This document shows, in pieces, positions 32,456-32,616 of a DNA stretch of 32,616 bases. Numbering within the stretch: position 1 is the stretch's first letter; the number at the start of each line of letters is the position of its first letter. Position numbers and translations under genes: made by a program. The notes below the pieces were generated by a model. That model ran no database searches and was not told the origin of the DNA. It was given only the letters and a program-made list of their open reading frames with translations. Source of the DNA: an uncultured Bacteroidota bacterium (lineage in GTDB: Bacteria; Bacteroidota; Bacteroidia; 2-12-FULL-35-15); NCBI GenBank assembly GCA_903911435.1, contig CAIWDF010000311.1, forward strand, positions 1 to 32,616, written 5' to 3'.

Positions 32456-32616
32456 CGGCAGTAATTCGTCTCCGTTCGGCAGTAAGTGATGTCCGTTCGG
32501 TAGTAAGTGATGTCCGTTTGGTAGTAAGTGACGTCCGTTCGGTAGTAAGTGACGTCCGTTCGGTAGTAAGTGACGTCCGTTCGGTAGTAAGTGACGTCCG
32601 TTCGGTAGTAAGTGAC
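32456..32616. repeat. Tandem array of 21-bp units running off the window end
   Basis: Seven full units of 21 bp begin at 32456, 32477, 32498, 32519, 32540, 32561 and 32582, with 14 bases of an eighth at the edge. Consensus is CGGTAGTAAGTGAC followed by GTCCGTT. The first unit is the most divergent and units 5-7 are identical, so the array is more uniform inward. Each join makes CCG-TT-CGG, a tiny dyad kept as CCG-TT-TGG (G-T pair) at one place, and each later unit has the palindrome GACGTC. One plus-strand frame (VVSDVRS repeats) and all three minus frames are open; coding is not shown. True length is unknown. Confidence 0.9.

Overview
The window looks like a piece of a Bacteroidota chromosome. 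Evidence: many promoters carry a TAnnTTTG-type -7 element instead of an E. coli -10 box; one secreted protein ends in a type IX secretion sorting domain and carries an SprB-like repeat; base composition is AT-rich; and the conserved genes (short HU, RibBA, YceI, HxlR, DUF2889) fit that phylum. I cannot place it below phylum level. There are about 30 protein genes, no rRNA, tRNA, CRISPR array or transposase, and no sign of phage.

Layout. 0.2-3.5 kb: beta-CASP ribonuclease, fatty acid desaturase, HU. 3.9-7.2 kb: a minus-strand run of a Cys/Met-metabolism PLP enzyme, a decaheme cytochrome c, a four-helix cytochrome b-like membrane protein and a small helical protein. 7.4-11.1 kb: divergent cyanophycinase and cyanophycin synthetase, a nitrogen-storage module. 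11.1-16.9 kb: pirin, a 21-bp tandem repeat array, mnmA, a MORN-type exported protein, a glycosyltransferase and a hydrolase lipoprotein broken by one in-frame stop. 17.1-21.5 kb: T9SS beta-helix protein, lipoprotein, ribBA. 21.6-22.0 kb: a 41-bp tandem repeat array. 22.1-24.8 kb: cysteine desulfurase and a phosphohexomutase. 25.0-28.3 kb: TPR protein, ComA-like phosphosulfolactate synthase, rhodanese, DedA. 28.4-30.9 kb: a thiol/redox group (DsbA-like, FMN reductase, YceI, HxlR). 31.0-32.6 kb: outer-membrane barrel, DUF2889 protein and the start of a second 21-bp repeat array that runs off the end.

Most notable signals. (1) The desaturase and cytochrome promoters share a Crp/Fnr-like dyad (TATGAT-N4-ATCATA) whose centre is exactly 29.5 bp before the -7 element in both, the geometry of a class II activator site. 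(2) Three tandem arrays, unrelated in sequence, lie in gene-free DNA; each has a short dyad in every unit and a period near a whole number of DNA turns (21, 41 and 21 bp). In the first, changes fall mainly in codon third positions and one unit has a compensatory stem change. (3) The hxlR/yceI divergent region carries two abutting perfect 16-bp palindromes and a third related site. No single undescribed enzyme system stands out; the arrays and the shared dyad regulon are the best candidates for something new.
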